Assembly (NCBI RefSeq): GCF_900143055.1
Contig: NZ_FRCW01000004.1
Coordinates: 124,001-188,000, forward strand
Direction: 5' to 3'
DNA from: Fibrobacter sp. UWR3
GTDB lineage: Bacteria > Fibrobacterota > Fibrobacteria > Fibrobacterales > Fibrobacteraceae
Length of the DNA stretch: 64,000 nt
The notes beneath the pieces are model-generated. The model did no database searches. It was given only the letters and a program-made list of their open reading frames with translations, and had not been told where the DNA came from. Positions 40,219 to 48,569 of this stretch are shown here, piece after piece. The position numbers and the translations under genes are program-made. Position 1 is the stretch's first letter. The number at the start of each line of letters is the position of its first letter.

Positions 40219-41466
40219 ATGAATAAGATTGTGAAGATTTGCGCCTGTGCGGCATTTGCCGCAACTTCTGTTTTTGCCCAGCAGGGCGCCCCGACAGGGG
40301 CTGCCGTTGACCCGACTGCAGATGAGCAGAAAGCCCTCAATGCCTTGAAGGGAAAACTCGAAGGGGCGATTGTCTGGGCGACGAGCCGTGCAAACTCGCA
40401 TCACGATATCTGGATTATGAATGCCGACGGCACGAACCCACGTGCCTTGACGCAGGGCGATAATGTGGACTGGTTCCCGAGGATTTCTCCGGATGGCGCC
40501 ACGGTGCTGTTTAACCGCAGCAAGGGCGGCTGGGTTCCCGAGAACGACGCGAACTATCCTGAAAAGTGGGACCTGTGGATGGTCGACATCTCCGGCGAAA
40601 ATGCCCGCAAGGTGGTGGACAATGCCACGTGGGGCACCTGGAGGCCCGACGGCAAGTCCATCGTGTTTAGCCGCGCAGGGAAGGTCTTTACGATGGACCT
40701 CGCGAGCAAGGCCGAAAAGATGATTCTGGATGGCGAGGCCGCCTTCAAGAAGTCTGGCGTGATTCTGCAGGAACCGAACATGAGCCCCGATGGCAAGCAT
40801 TTGGCGATTACGCTTCGCGGTTCCATGCGTGAGACGGGTGTGTGGGACCTGGAAAAGGCCCAGTGGACCAAGTCCGGCGACGGTTGCCAGATTGACTGGA
40901 ACTTCGACGGAAGCAAGATTTACCGCGTGAACCCGACGGGTAACGGCGGCACGGCCGCCCCGAGCGAAATTTTGTGGTTCTCTGCTAAGGACGGCAAGCA
41001 GATCGAGAAGGTCGGCTTCTTCGGCATCCCGAAGAACGTGAAGTTAATGGACTTGCCCGGCCGCCGCAGTCACGAATACTTCCCGCGTCTTTCGCCCGAT
41101 GGTAAGTGGCTCGTGTGGGGTGCTACCGACAAGGGCCACGACCACGACTTGTTCGACTACGAACTATACATCTGGAAGATTGGCGAACCGGTAGAGACGG
41201 CGACCCGCATTACCTACCACACGGGTAACGACCGCTGGCCCGATATCTGGCTCGGCAAGGTGCCGGTGAACGCTTCGACAGGCTCAGCGACCGGAGCGAC
41301 AAAGGCTGTCGAGACTGCGGCCCAGGCTGCGGTCGGTGCCGCCGTTGCGGGTGGCGTGAGCGAAGCCAAGATGGATGAACTTATTCAGGCCATTGACCGT
41401 CTGACCGAAGCGGTGAAGGCGTTGAACAACGAGAAATCGTCAGCCCCTGCCGCAACGGCTCCGTAG
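40219..41466 (+). CDS. Secreted TolB-like beta-propeller (PD40) protein
   Basis: The 415-residue protein has a signal peptide (CACAAFAATSVFAQ). Repeated PD40-type blades follow (HDIWIMNADGTNPRALT; DWFPRISPDGATVLF; DLWMVDISGENARKV; GTWRPDGKSIVFSR; EPNMSPDGKHLAI; YFPRLSPDGKWLVWGA), related to TolB and to the middle domain of the giant lipoproteins around it. A linker (about 350-380) contains NASTGSATGAT, whose DNA (GCTTCGACAGGCTCAGC) looks like a dispersed repeat. A C-terminal helix (KMDELIQAIDRLTEAVKAL) may be a coiled coil. No pal or tolQRA genes are adjacent, so it is not simply TolB. Its 3' end overlaps the convergent methyltransferase gene by 27 bases. Confidence 0.82.
   Translation: MNKIVKICACAAFAATSVFAQQGAPTGAAVDPTADEQKALNALKGKLEGAIVWATSRANSHHDIWIMNADGTNPRALTQGDNVDWFPRISPDGATVLFNRSKGGWVPENDANYPEKWDLWMVDISGENARKVVDNATWGTWRPDGKSIVFSRAGKVFTMDLASKAEKMILDGEAAFKKSGVILQEPNMSPDGKHLAITLRGSMRETGVWDLEKAQWTKSGDGCQIDWNFDGSKIYRVNPTGNGGTAAPSEILWFSAKDGKQIEKVGFFGIPKNVKLMDLPGRRSHEYFPRLSPDGKWLVWGATDKGHDHDLFDYELYIWKIGEPVETATRITYHTGNDRWPDIWLGKVPVNASTGSATGATKAVETAAQAAVGAAVAGGVSEAKMDELIQAIDRLTEAVKALNNEKSSAPAATAP
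41271..41297. repeat. Possible dispersed-repeat fragment in the TolB-like gene
   Basis: GCTTCGACAGGCTCAGCGACC lies in frame in the linker before the C-terminal helix. It resembles a motif common in bacterial dispersed repeats. Only one copy is in the window, so this is tentative. Confidence 0.35.
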
Positions 41467-42198
41467 GCAGAATGCCATAATGGCGAACGCACCGGCGACG
41501 TTCATGCTCGCCTTGCGGCCAGCCATCGGGATGGTCACCTTCATGGTCGCCTCTGCCATCAGTTCGGGGGCAATTCCCAGTTCTTCGTTCCCGAGGATAA
41601 TCAGGCCTTTTTCGGGCCACTTGACATCGTTTATGCTCGGGATATCTTCGCCGGTTTCGAGCGCGATAATCTCGTAGCCGTTTTCCTTGTGCCACTTCAC
41701 GCAATCGAAGGGCGAGTCCCAGCGCTTGATGGGAATCCATTCCTGGCACCCGCGGGCAGCGCTCTTGACGGTCACGTGGTCGGGTCCGCAGCTGTAGCCG
41801 CTCAGGTGGACTCCTTCGAGCCCGAAGCAGTCCGTGCTCCTGATGATGGAACCTACGTTGAAGGCGCTCCTCAGGTTATGTACCAGCACGGCAAACTGTA
41901 TCGGTTTTTCGTTCGCGACATCGCGGTCCCCCGGTTCCTGCTCTAGGTAAACATCGCGTTCGAACCCGAGGCCCGCCCGCGTGCGGAATGTCTTGTACAG
42001 GTCAATCATCTGCGCCTGGTTCTTGCCCGTGAGGCATTCTGCTTCGGGGAGTTTCATCCATCCGGCGTATGTCTCGTATTCACGCCTAGCGCGGGGCACG
42101 TCGTCGCCCAGTTGCAAGATGATGACGCGCAGGAGTTCCGCCATGCGCTTGGCCTTGGAGGTCTCTTTCATCGCGAGGAATTTCGGTTCCGTATACAT
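41440..42198 (-). CDS. SpoU/TrmH-family RNA 2'-O-methyltransferase
   Basis: The 252-residue protein has the three SPOUT motifs: motif 1 NLRSAFNVGSIIRSTDCFG, motif 2 GLIILGNEELGI and motif 3 IPMAGRKASMNVAGAFAI, which form the trefoil-knotted SAM site. It has an N-terminal helical extension of about 95 residues. The family methylates ribose 2'-OH groups in tRNA or rRNA; the target cannot be assigned. The start at 42198 is preceded on the minus strand by TTTATTCCCCG, close to the window's short-leader pattern, with no clear Shine-Dalgarno. Confidence 0.9.
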   Translation of the reverse strand: MYTEPKFLAMKETSKAKRMAELLRVIILQLGDDVPRARREYETYAGWMKLPEAECLTGKNQAQMIDLYKTFRTRAGLGFERDVYLEQEPGDRDVANEKPIQFAVLVHNLRSAFNVGSIIRSTDCFGLEGVHLSGYSCGPDHVTVKSAARGCQEWIPIKRWDSPFDCVKWHKENGYEIIALETGEDIPSINDVKWPEKGLIILGNEELGIAPELMAEATMKVTIPMAGRKASMNVAGAFAIMAFCLRSRCGRG

Positions 42199-42267
42199 CG
42201 GGGAATAAACTAGAAAAAATGGGAGCGCGGTGTGTGTGTTCGCCTGCTTTGTTGCCCCTATTCTTTG

Positions 42268-42273
42268 TATATT
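42268..42273 (+). promoter_or_regulatory. TATATT -10-like element before giant lipoprotein 3
   Basis: TATATT-TTAGGGT-ATG gives a seven-base spacing to the start at 42281. It shares the TTAGGG tail with the elements at 23251 and 40207. Confidence 0.5.
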
Positions 42274-42280
42274 TTAGGGT

Positions 42281-44989
42281 ATGCGTTTTTTAGTTCCGTT
42301 TGTTGTTTTTTGTCTTTGCTTTTTGTGTTCCTGTTCCAATTCCGTTTCTGAATGGGAACGCGAAGAACAAAACAGGATTTCTCCGCTCGATTCCTTTGAA
42401 CTCAAGGATATGTCGCTCGTCCGTTCATTCGGGAAGAAGGTTTCTATCGGGACGGACAATTCGTCTGCGTCGCTGAAGGACCGCCCTTCGATGCGCGTTG
42501 TTTTTGATTACGACTTTTTTATCGGGACCCACGAGATTACTTGTGCCGAAATGGGCCGCCCCTGCGAGGACTCTCTGCCTGCAACGAGGGTTACTTATTT
42601 CGATGCGGTGCTTTATGCCAACAAGCGCAGTATTGAGGAAGGCTTCGATACTGCGTACAGTTATACCGGGGCTACATTCGACGCGTTCGGTTCGTGCATG
42701 AATCTGGACGGGCTGGTGTTTTCGCCTTCGGTGATGGCGTACCGATTGCCGACAGAGGCGGAGTGGGTCTATGCGGCGGAACGCAACTGGAATCCGGAGA
42801 AAGGCTGGCACAACGGCAATTCCGGTTTTGAACTGCAGAACGTGTGCACGTCGTTTGTTGGCGAGGATAGCCTGTGTGACATGGCGGGCAACGTGATGGA
42901 ATGGGTGAACGACTGGTTTACGCCCTTGCGCGATACGACAGTCCACAATTTCGTTGGAGCCCCTGATGGCGGGACTCTCGGGGAACGTGTCGTGAAAGGT
43001 GGCAGTTACAGGAACGCCGTTGGCTCGATTAACCGTTATTCGCGAGGTGACATCTACACGGTCACATCTGCATCGCAGTCTGATTACGTCGGGTTCAGGC
43101 TTGCGTTCGGTGCAATCGAATCTCCGGTATGGTTGGGCAAGGATGGCAAGCAGGTGAATTCGGTAGTGTCGGTGCTTGCGGGGGCGATGGATATCCGCAG
43201 GTGGGCGGGCACGTTCAAGGCGAAACTCGCGTTCCGTAACGACGAAACGGGCAACCTTGCGTTTGTGGACTATACTCAGGGTGGTTCCGTGGTGACCGAA
43301 ATTGAGGATACGCTCAATGTTTACCATCCGGATATTTCACCCGATGGAAACTGGGTGGCGTTCTGCACGGGCCTTGAAGGCGTTCGTGGTAAGTCTAGCG
43401 TGTATGTGCGTTCGCTGGATTCCATAGGCTCGGGGCTTGTGAAGCTTGATGTGGAAAATGCGGCGATTCCCCGATGGCGCGTGCTTGAATCGGGCGATAC
43501 GGTGATTGTTTACGTAACCGATGCGGGCAACAACAAGGACGAATCTGTATTTAAGCAGGCGAGTACGTGGCAGGTTCGCTTTTCGAAAGGAAAGTTCGGC
43601 ACGCCCGAAAAATTATTCGGCGGTGCTTATCACGGAGGCGTGAGCGATGGCAATTCCTTTGCGGTAAGTGGTGCGAGATTGTTGCGTGCGCGCGTGGCGG
43701 GGGTCGATACCGTTTGGTACAACGGCGAACAGGCGTGCAATGCTTCGCTCAGTAAGGACAATTCCAAACAGACGCTGTTCCTGGATTTTGCCTCGCGTAC
43801 GGGTACTGACTTTGTAGGGAAATCCTACGGTGCGCACGAGGTCGCCTTCGTGGCGGATAGTGCGGGTCGCTTGGTGCGCTACGTGATGGCTCCCGAGGGC
43901 TATGCCTTTGACCATACCGAATGGATGCAGGGGACAAACCACATGTTTGTCGCCTCGCTTACCGATGCAAACGGCAGGCATGCCCGTATCGCGATGGTTG
44001 ATTCGTACAGTGGCAAGTCAGTCGTTCTCCTTGAAGGCGAAGAAATCTGGCACCCCGCCTTCTGGGCTTTGCCGATGGATGTTTCGGGTGAGTCGTCGCT
44101 CAATCCGGACAGTGCCGGCCTCTACTTTGTGGAGGGCAAGGAAAATCACGTGTTGGCCGGCAAGATGCACATGTTCTGGCACAACCACGATTCCATTGAG
44201 GTTGTCGTGTTTGGTAATTCCCGCATGTTGTTTGGCGTGAACCCCATGCAGATGGAAGATTACTACGTGTTCAATTTCGGAACGGTCCCCTGCGACATGA
44301 ACGCTTCGTACTACATGTTTTCGAACTATGTGTTGCCACATTCCCCGAACCTGAAATTCGTTGTGGTCGGGATTGACCCTGATATGTGGTGGATTGATGA
44401 TACGGAATGGAATATCGACAACAATATCAAGTACGTGCCCGGCTTTGCCTACGATGCCTATCACGGTTTTTGGAAGGAGGGCGTGAGCGATGAATTTGTA
44501 CAGATGGTGGATAACAACTTCCGCGCGGACAACGATTACAACAATGCTGCCCCTTATCGTGGGTGGATTCAGCTTATCGGGGAACATGGCTGGGACAAGG
44601 ATTTGTCGTCGACGGAAATCGTGAACGATACCACGGATAGCGACCTTTCGAAAACGCTTGACCAGGAACTGGAAATGCTCGTGAACCTCGTGAACATGGC
44701 GAAGGACCGTGGAGTGAAGGTTCTGGGTGTGACTGCCCCGCTATGCCCCTGCTACAAGAAAACGGGAGCTTACGGGCGCTACGGGCTCAGACGCAGCCAG
44801 GCGAAGGAATTCTTCGAAAAAGTTCATGCATACGATGCTCGCGAGGACTATTTCAGGTTCCTTGACGAGAACAAGATGGGCGACCACGATTATCCGCTCG
44901 AAGTAGGGTTTGATTACGACCACATCAACTACGTGGGTTCTGCGATTCTTACATCGCGTGTCTATTATGTGCTAAGACAGATGGAGTGA
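42281..44989 (+). CDS. Giant lipoprotein 3 (TIGR02171-type)
   Basis: The 902-residue paralog has a lipoprotein signal (FCLCFLCSC). The FGE-like domain shows THEITCAEMGRPC, RLPTEAEWVYAAE, CDMAGNVMEWVNDW and KGGSYRN; the propeller shows YHPDISPDGNWVAFCTG, AIPRWRVLESGDTVIVYV and YHGGVSDGNSFAVSGARL. The SGNH-like C-terminal domain has FGNSRML (Ser647) and DYDHINYVGS (His881), the one copy with a full D-x-x-H. It shows an Asn/Asp/Trp-rich stretch near 700-760. It is followed at once by a fourth copy in the same orientation, with which it shares a stretch of identical DNA in the propeller (about 43447-43503). Confidence 0.85.
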   Translation: MRFLVPFVVFCLCFLCSCSNSVSEWEREEQNRISPLDSFELKDMSLVRSFGKKVSIGTDNSSASLKDRPSMRVVFDYDFFIGTHEITCAEMGRPCEDSLPATRVTYFDAVLYANKRSIEEGFDTAYSYTGATFDAFGSCMNLDGLVFSPSVMAYRLPTEAEWVYAAERNWNPEKGWHNGNSGFELQNVCTSFVGEDSLCDMAGNVMEWVNDWFTPLRDTTVHNFVGAPDGGTLGERVVKGGSYRNAVGSINRYSRGDIYTVTSASQSDYVGFRLAFGAIESPVWLGKDGKQVNSVVSVLAGAMDIRRWAGTFKAKLAFRNDETGNLAFVDYTQGGSVVTEIEDTLNVYHPDISPDGNWVAFCTGLEGVRGKSSVYVRSLDSIGSGLVKLDVENAAIPRWRVLESGDTVIVYVTDAGNNKDESVFKQASTWQVRFSKGKFGTPEKLFGGAYHGGVSDGNSFAVSGARLLRARVAGVDTVWYNGEQACNASLSKDNSKQTLFLDFASRTGTDFVGKSYGAHEVAFVADSAGRLVRYVMAPEGYAFDHTEWMQGTNHMFVASLTDANGRHARIAMVDSYSGKSVVLLEGEEIWHPAFWALPMDVSGESSLNPDSAGLYFVEGKENHVLAGKMHMFWHNHDSIEVVVFGNSRMLFGVNPMQMEDYYVFNFGTVPCDMNASYYMFSNYVLPHSPNLKFVVVGIDPDMWWIDDTEWNIDNNIKYVPGFAYDAYHGFWKEGVSDEFVQMVDNNFRADNDYNNAAPYRGWIQLIGEHGWDKDLSSTEIVNDTTDSDLSKTLDQELEMLVNLVNMAKDRGVKVLGVTAPLCPCYKKTGAYGRYGLRRSQAKEFFEKVHAYDAREDYFRFLDENKMGDHDYPLEVGFDYDHINYVGSAILTSRVYYVLRQME

Positions 44990-44994
44990 TTGCG

Positions 44995-47685
44995 ATGAAA
45001 GGGGTGTTGGTTTTTCTGCTGTTTGCTGCGTTCGCGGTGCTTGGGGCGTGTTCGAATTCCGCAAGCGCATCTGGTGAGCGGGAAGGGGCTGCCCGCAAGT
45101 CCCTGCTGGATTCGTTCGACCTTGCCAGCATGGTGCCGGTTTACGCACTCGGTGAATCCGTTACCCTGGGGACGGACGACTCTAACGCTCTTGCGCATGC
45201 GCGGCCTGCGATGCAGGTGTCGTTCGATTACGATTACTTTATCGGTAAGCACGAGGTTACCTGCGCCGAAATGGGCAAGGACTGCGGAGATTCGCTCCCT
45301 GCGGTAAACGTCACCTACTACGATGCCGTCTTGTATGCCAACCGCCGGAGTGTTGCCGAAGGGTTCGATACGGCCTATACCTACACCGGGACCACGTTCG
45401 ATAACGAGGGCTCGTGTGTGAATCTGGAGGGGCTCGTGTTCCTGCCGACGGTAAGCGCGTATCGCCTTCCCACGGAAGCGGAATGGGTGTATGCGGCAAG
45501 TGGTGGGTGGAAGCCCGATTCGGGCTGGAATGCGGACAATTCTGATTACCGTGCACATGAGGTCTGCAGCGCGTTTATCGATGGTAATGGGGTCTGTGAC
45601 ATGGCGGGCAACGTGATGGAATGGGTAAACGACTGGTATGTGCCGTTCCGTATGGAACCGGTTGCGGATTATGTCGGCGGGATTGATGGTGGTGTGCTTG
45701 GCGAGCGTGTCGTGAAGGGCGGAAGCTACAGGAATTCTGCCGCATCGATGCATCTGTATTCCCGTGGCGACATCTACACGGTCACGTCTGTTTCGAAGGC
45801 GGAGTATGTGGGGTTTAGGCTAGCGTTTGGCCCGATAAGGAGCCCGATGTGGTTGAACAGGGATGGACAGCAGAAAAGCATCATCGTGTCGATTTTGGCA
45901 AATTCGATGGATATGCGTCATGAGTTGGGTACGAATAAAGTAAAAATTGCGTTCCGCGATGACGAAACGGGAAAACTCGCCTTCGTGGACTATTCGGGCG
46001 ATAATCCGCGCGTGGTAGAAATTGACGATTCTATAGAAGTGTACCATCCGGATATATCGCCCGACGGGAACCGCGTTGCTTTTTGCACGGGGCTTGAAGG
46101 TGTATCGGGCAAGTCAAGCGTGTATGTACGAACGCTTGATTCTATAGGTTCGGGGCTCGTAAAGCTCGATGTGGAAAATGCGGCGATTCCCCGATGGCGC
46201 GTGCTTGAATCGGGCGATACGGTGGTTGTTTTCGTGACCGATGCAGGCAACAACAAGGATGAATCTGCGTTTAGGCAGGCGAGCACGTGGCAGGTTCGTT
46301 TTTCGGATGGCAAGTTCGGTGAGCCCGAGAAATTGTTCGATGGCGCGTACCACGGGGGTATAAGCCGGGATGGAAAACTTGCCGTGAGCGGAGCGAGACT
46401 CCTGCGCGCCCGCGTTTCTGGGCATGATACGCTCTGGTACAACGGCGAACAGGCGTGCAATGCAAGCCTTTCGCACGATAAGTCGAAACGAACCCTCTTC
46501 CTGGATTTTGCGGGAACGACGGGCCGCAAGTTTGTGGGGGAAGACTACGCGACGCACGAGGTGATTCTTTATGCCGATAGTACGGGAACGCTGGAACGTT
46601 TTACGAAGGCTCCTGCACCCTACACTTTCGACCATACAGAATGGATATACGGTGCAGATTCCCTTGTGGTGGCGACACAGGTGGATGTCGATGGCGCGCA
46701 TCGCAAGGTGGTTGCCTTGAACGCATTCACGGGCGATGTGCTCGAAATGTTGTGCGGCGAGGAACTCTGGCACCCCGCCGTATGGGTCAATGCGTATGAT
46801 CGTGCGGTCGTCAATCCCGATTTGGATATCGATAGCGCGGGAGTTTATTTCACGCCGCAGATGGAATTCTACGGGCTGGAATTGCGTGTAAAGATGGAAT
46901 ATTTCTGGAAATCCCGCGATAGCGTTACGGCAGTGGTGCTCGGGTCCTCGAGGGCGATGTTCGGCGTGAATGCCTCTTACGTGCAATCGGAAAATCTCCT
47001 AAACATGGCTTTTTCTTCGGGAGACATTTTCGGAATGGAATTCCTGACGGAGCATTACGTGTTCAGCCATTTGCCAAAACTCCGGTTCCTGGTACTTGAA
47101 TTCTCGCCGGATTTCATGTGGGTGACCGAGAATTCGTCGTGGAACTCGATTTACGAGAATTCCCCGGGGCTCAGGTACGACGAGTCTCACGGTTTTTGGG
47201 TGGATTCGCTCCCGAAGGGCTTTGAAACGCTTGTTGAAAAATCGTATAAGGCACGGCCCGGTCAGATGTTGCCCTACAGTTTCGATGAATTTCTGTTGCC
47301 CTCGGGTGGCTGGGGTGAACCTTCGGTATCGAACGATTCTACACTGTTCCGCCTGGATTTGCCCGCTGTCGTAAACAACATGGCTACGCTCGAAAAACTG
47401 GTAGGGGAGGCTCGTGCCCGTGGTATAGAAGTCGTGCTGCTCGTGACACCGCAAAATCCGCGCTATGCGAAAACGGGCGCGTATGGTGTTTATGGGGTGC
47501 GCCGCTCGGTAGCGCAGGAACTTCTGGAGCGCGCGAAGGCGCTGGACGTGCTGTTCCTGGATGAAAACAAGATGGGTAATCACGACTACAAATCGAGCAT
47601 GGCGTTCAATACCGACCATCTCGGTCGTGAGGGTGCAAAGCAGCTTTCGGAACGCCTGGATTCGTTGTTTAAAACGCTTGAATAG
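44995..47685 (+). CDS. Giant lipoprotein 4 (TIGR02171-type)
   Basis: The 896-residue paralog has a lipoprotein signal (FAAFAVLGAC). Domains are as in the neighbours: FGE-like (HEVTCAEMGKDC, RLPTEAEWVYAAS, CDMAGNVMEWVNDW, KGGSYRN), propeller (YHPDISPDGNRVAFCTG, AIPRWRVLESGDTVVVFV, YHGGISRDGKLAVSGARL) and the SGNH-like domain with LGSSRAM (Ser652) and NTDHLGREGA (His875). GTG at 44986 would overlap the previous stop by four bases, but GGAG eight bases before the ATG at 44995 and the signal peptide favour the latter. It is almost certainly co-transcribed with copy 3. Confidence 0.85.
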   Translation: MKGVLVFLLFAAFAVLGACSNSASASGEREGAARKSLLDSFDLASMVPVYALGESVTLGTDDSNALAHARPAMQVSFDYDYFIGKHEVTCAEMGKDCGDSLPAVNVTYYDAVLYANRRSVAEGFDTAYTYTGTTFDNEGSCVNLEGLVFLPTVSAYRLPTEAEWVYAASGGWKPDSGWNADNSDYRAHEVCSAFIDGNGVCDMAGNVMEWVNDWYVPFRMEPVADYVGGIDGGVLGERVVKGGSYRNSAASMHLYSRGDIYTVTSVSKAEYVGFRLAFGPIRSPMWLNRDGQQKSIIVSILANSMDMRHELGTNKVKIAFRDDETGKLAFVDYSGDNPRVVEIDDSIEVYHPDISPDGNRVAFCTGLEGVSGKSSVYVRTLDSIGSGLVKLDVENAAIPRWRVLESGDTVVVFVTDAGNNKDESAFRQASTWQVRFSDGKFGEPEKLFDGAYHGGISRDGKLAVSGARLLRARVSGHDTLWYNGEQACNASLSHDKSKRTLFLDFAGTTGRKFVGEDYATHEVILYADSTGTLERFTKAPAPYTFDHTEWIYGADSLVVATQVDVDGAHRKVVALNAFTGDVLEMLCGEELWHPAVWVNAYDRAVVNPDLDIDSAGVYFTPQMEFYGLELRVKMEYFWKSRDSVTAVVLGSSRAMFGVNASYVQSENLLNMAFSSGDIFGMEFLTEHYVFSHLPKLRFLVLEFSPDFMWVTENSSWNSIYENSPGLRYDESHGFWVDSLPKGFETLVEKSYKARPGQMLPYSFDEFLLPSGGWGEPSVSNDSTLFRLDLPAVVNNMATLEKLVGEARARGIEVVLLVTPQNPRYAKTGAYGVYGVRRSVAQELLERAKALDVLFLDENKMGNHDYKSSMAFNTDHLGREGAKQLSERLDSLFKTLE

Positions 47686-47741
47686 GGGCTTTTTTCGGGG
47701 TGAAATTTCTTTCATTTTCCTTATATTTTTAGGGATTTTTC

Positions 47742-47747
47742 TATATT
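47742..47747 (+). promoter_or_regulatory. TATATT -10-like element before surE
   Basis: TATATT ends nine bases before the ATG at 47757. A second copy with the TTTTTAGGG tail lies at about 47722-47734. Confidence 0.4.
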
Positions 47748-47756
47748 TCGGGCTGT

Positions 47757-48551
47757 ATGCAAAGCCCTCGAAAACCGCGTATCCTCATCACGAACGACGA
47801 TGGGGTGAATAGCGCGAATATGCACGCTTTGGCGCGTGCTCTTGCTCCCTGTGGGGAGGTTTTCGTGTTTGCCCCGCAAACGGAACAGAGCGGCGTTTCT
47901 CACGCATTTACGTTGCGTCGCCCGCTCTGTATCGAGGAATGCCATTCTGCGGGCGATTATAGGGTGTTTTCGGTCGACGGAACCCCTGCCGATTGCGTGA
48001 AGTTTGCTCTCGGGCACTATGCCGCTTTTGGCCTGGAACAAACCGAGGGGGCCGGTCCGGGTAAGTTCGACGTGTGCTTTTCGGGCGTAAACATCGGCGA
48101 GAATTCGGGCGTGTCCGCGCTTTATTCGGGCACGGTCGCCGGAGCCCGCGAGGCTGCCCTCTGGAGTGTTCCAGGAATAGCCCTTTCGCTGCATGGGGGC
48201 GATGCGCTTTTGCAGGAATCGATTGATTTTGCCGTGCGGGTCGTGCGCGAGGGAATGTTCAGGAATATCCCCGCGGGAGTGTTCTGGAACGTGAACTTCC
48301 CGAAGGCGCATGTTGACGGATTCAAGGGCGTTAGGCCTGCATGTATGGCGTGCGGCATGTTTACGGACCACTACACGAACGAAGGCCGCCTGTGGCAGCT
48401 CGATGGCGAAAAACTCTGGGACAGGCAGCCCGACTATACGGACGATTACCTGCTCCACCAGGGCTACGCGACGGTTACGCCGCACCGCATCGACCAGACC
48501 GACGAAGAAAGTTTGAAAAAGATAAACGAGATGTTGGCCGGAAACGGCTAA
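47757..48551 (+). CDS. surE: 5'/3'-nucleotidase SurE
   Basis: The 264-residue metal-dependent phosphatase hydrolyses nucleoside monophosphates and is linked to stationary-phase survival. Motifs are ILITNDDGVNSANMHAL (metal Asp14-Asp15), VFAPQTEQSGVSHAFTL with the conserved Ser, VDGTPADCVKFAL, FSGVNIGENSG with the metal Asn, YSGTVAGAREAA and WNVNFP. It lies 71 bases after giant lipoprotein 4 and 18 bases before gyrA, on the same strand. Length is family-typical. Confidence 0.95.
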   Translation: MQSPRKPRILITNDDGVNSANMHALARALAPCGEVFVFAPQTEQSGVSHAFTLRRPLCIEECHSAGDYRVFSVDGTPADCVKFALGHYAAFGLEQTEGAGPGKFDVCFSGVNIGENSGVSALYSGTVAGAREAALWSVPGIALSLHGGDALLQESIDFAVRVVREGMFRNIPAGVFWNVNFPKAHVDGFKGVRPACMACGMFTDHYTNEGRLWQLDGEKLWDRQPDYTDDYLLHQGYATVTPHRIDQTDEESLKKINEMLAGNG

Positions 48552-48569
48552 TCACCAAGAGGATAACGA

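Noticed and set aside
40219-41466. TolB of the Tol-Pal system
   Set aside because: The blades are TolB-like, but no tolQRA or pal genes are adjacent and the C-terminal coiled-coil helix is not a TolB feature.
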